This document shows, one piece after another, positions 15,554 to 15,978 of a DNA stretch of 15,978 nucleotides. Location: NCBI GenBank assembly GCA_018064575.1, contig JAGHUZ010000273.1, positions 1 through 15,978 on the forward strand, read 5' to 3'. How positions within the stretch are numbered: position 1 is the first letter of the stretch; the number at the start of each line of letters is the position of its first letter. The translations under genes were made by a program, and so were the position numbers. The notes under the pieces are model-generated. The model had not been told where the DNA came from and did not search any database. It saw only the letters and a list, made by a program, of their open reading frames with translations. Source of the DNA: Candidatus Minthomonas equi (GTDB lineage: Bacteria; Bacteroidota; Bacteroidia; Bacteroidales; UBA932).

Positions 15554-15978
15554 TATCCGAGTATGCGTTCTGCAAGAAGGGCTTCATCTTCCGGTTCACT
15601 TGCCATTGAATCGGACAGTTCTGCGGACCAAAGCTCTATTTTGTGGTCCAGACCTTTGAATACAACTTCTTTTTTGACCTGAATCATATCGAGAAGTTGT
15701 TTCGGTATCGCGATTCTTCCAAGTTTCGGGTCCGGTTCGACAGCTGCCCGGTTGCTCATGAAAATTCTCCATAATCTGTTGTGCTCAGGGTTGAAGAAAT
15801 TAAGTTTTGACTTGATGTCTTCAGACATTTTCTCCCACTCATTATCGGTGTATATGCACAAACAGGGGTCAAAAGGATCTTTCTTGACTATGAAATGAAG
15901 AGGAGTCTCTCCCATAACGGCTTTGAATGCAGATGGAAAGACCAGTCTCCCTTTATCGTCAATCTTGGCTCTATATTC
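15553..15978 (-). CDS. mraZ: Transcriptional regulator MraZ (5' partial)
   Basis: The gene runs off the right edge. The open frame continues through base 15978, so 141 residues are visible and about 10 N-terminal ones are missing. MraZ has two SpoVT-AbrB-type swapped-hairpin half-domains. The first is seen as YRAKIDDKGRLVFPSAFK, immediately at the cut edge; the second as VEPDPKLGRIAIPKQLL further along. Both carry the DxKGR / DxxGR core typical of the family. In other bacteria MraZ forms a ring oligomer that binds direct repeats upstream of its own gene and regulates the dcw operon. The operator and the operon promoter should therefore lie outside the window. An internal ATG at 15915 is not the true start because it would delete the first DNA-binding half. 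The stop overlaps the rsmH start (TAATG). Confidence 0.95.
   Translation of the reverse strand, partial: EYRAKIDDKGRLVFPSAFKAVMGETPLHFIVKKDPFDPCLCIYTDNEWEKMSEDIKSKLNFFNPEHNRLWRIFMSNRAAVEPDPKLGRIAIPKQLLDMIQVKKEVVFKGLDHKIELWSAELSDSMASEPEDEALLAERILG

Noticed and set aside
15553..15915. mraZ starting at the internal ATG at 15915
   Set aside because: The frame stays open to the window edge and the extra 21 residues (YRAKIDDKGRLVFPSAFK region) are the first MraZ DNA-binding half, so the gene is cut by the window.

Overview
The window is the division and cell wall (dcw) cluster of a Bacteroidota member, most likely order Bacteroidales. The gene order points there: mraZ-rsmH-ftsL-ftsI(PASTA)-murE-mraY-murD-ftsW-murG-murC-ftsQ-ftsA-ftsZ, with no murF, murB or ddl inside. 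Supporting signs are a meso-DAP type MurE, Bacteroidota-style FtsL, FtsQ and FtsA, a TonB/TolA-like protein with a YKCxGGG motif, and almost no Shine-Dalgarno sequences. The genus cannot be named from this sequence alone.

Layout. Plus strand, 1-901: the last 51 codons of asparaginyl-tRNA synthetase (asnS), then after 4 nt a single-pass, coiled-coil TonB/TolA-like envelope protein that begins at GTG. Minus strand, 15978 down to 888: thirteen contiguous genes, with mraZ cut by the right edge of the window. Junctions in the minus-strand unit run from a 23-nt overlap (ftsI/murE) to a 15-nt gap (ftsA/ftsZ). It therefore looks like one polycistronic, translationally coupled operon whose main promoter and MraZ operator lie just beyond the right edge. 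ftsZ and the TonB-like gene meet tail to tail and overlap by 14 nt, with no visible terminator between them. No stretch over 300 bases lacks a gene. I see no RNA genes, mobile elements, CRISPR arrays or broken genes.

How the genes work together. MurC, MurD and MurE build the UDP-MurNAc peptide up to the meso-DAP residue. MraY loads it onto undecaprenyl phosphate and MurG adds GlcNAc to make lipid II. FtsW polymerises lipid II and FtsI crosslinks it at the septum. FtsZ and FtsA form and anchor the cytoplasmic ring. FtsQ and FtsL link the ring to FtsW/FtsI. RsmH methylates 16S rRNA and MraZ is the expected transcriptional regulator of the unit.

I do not see a new biological system here; the architecture is the known one for the phylum. 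The points worth a second look are smaller: an FtsZ whose nucleotide-proximal PFxFEGxxR segment is rewritten and lacks the usual arginine, a perfect and optimally spaced AGGAGG before ftsZ only, a roughly 20-residue insertion and a lysine in the catalytic motif of MraY, and the TolA-like gene overlapping the end of ftsZ.
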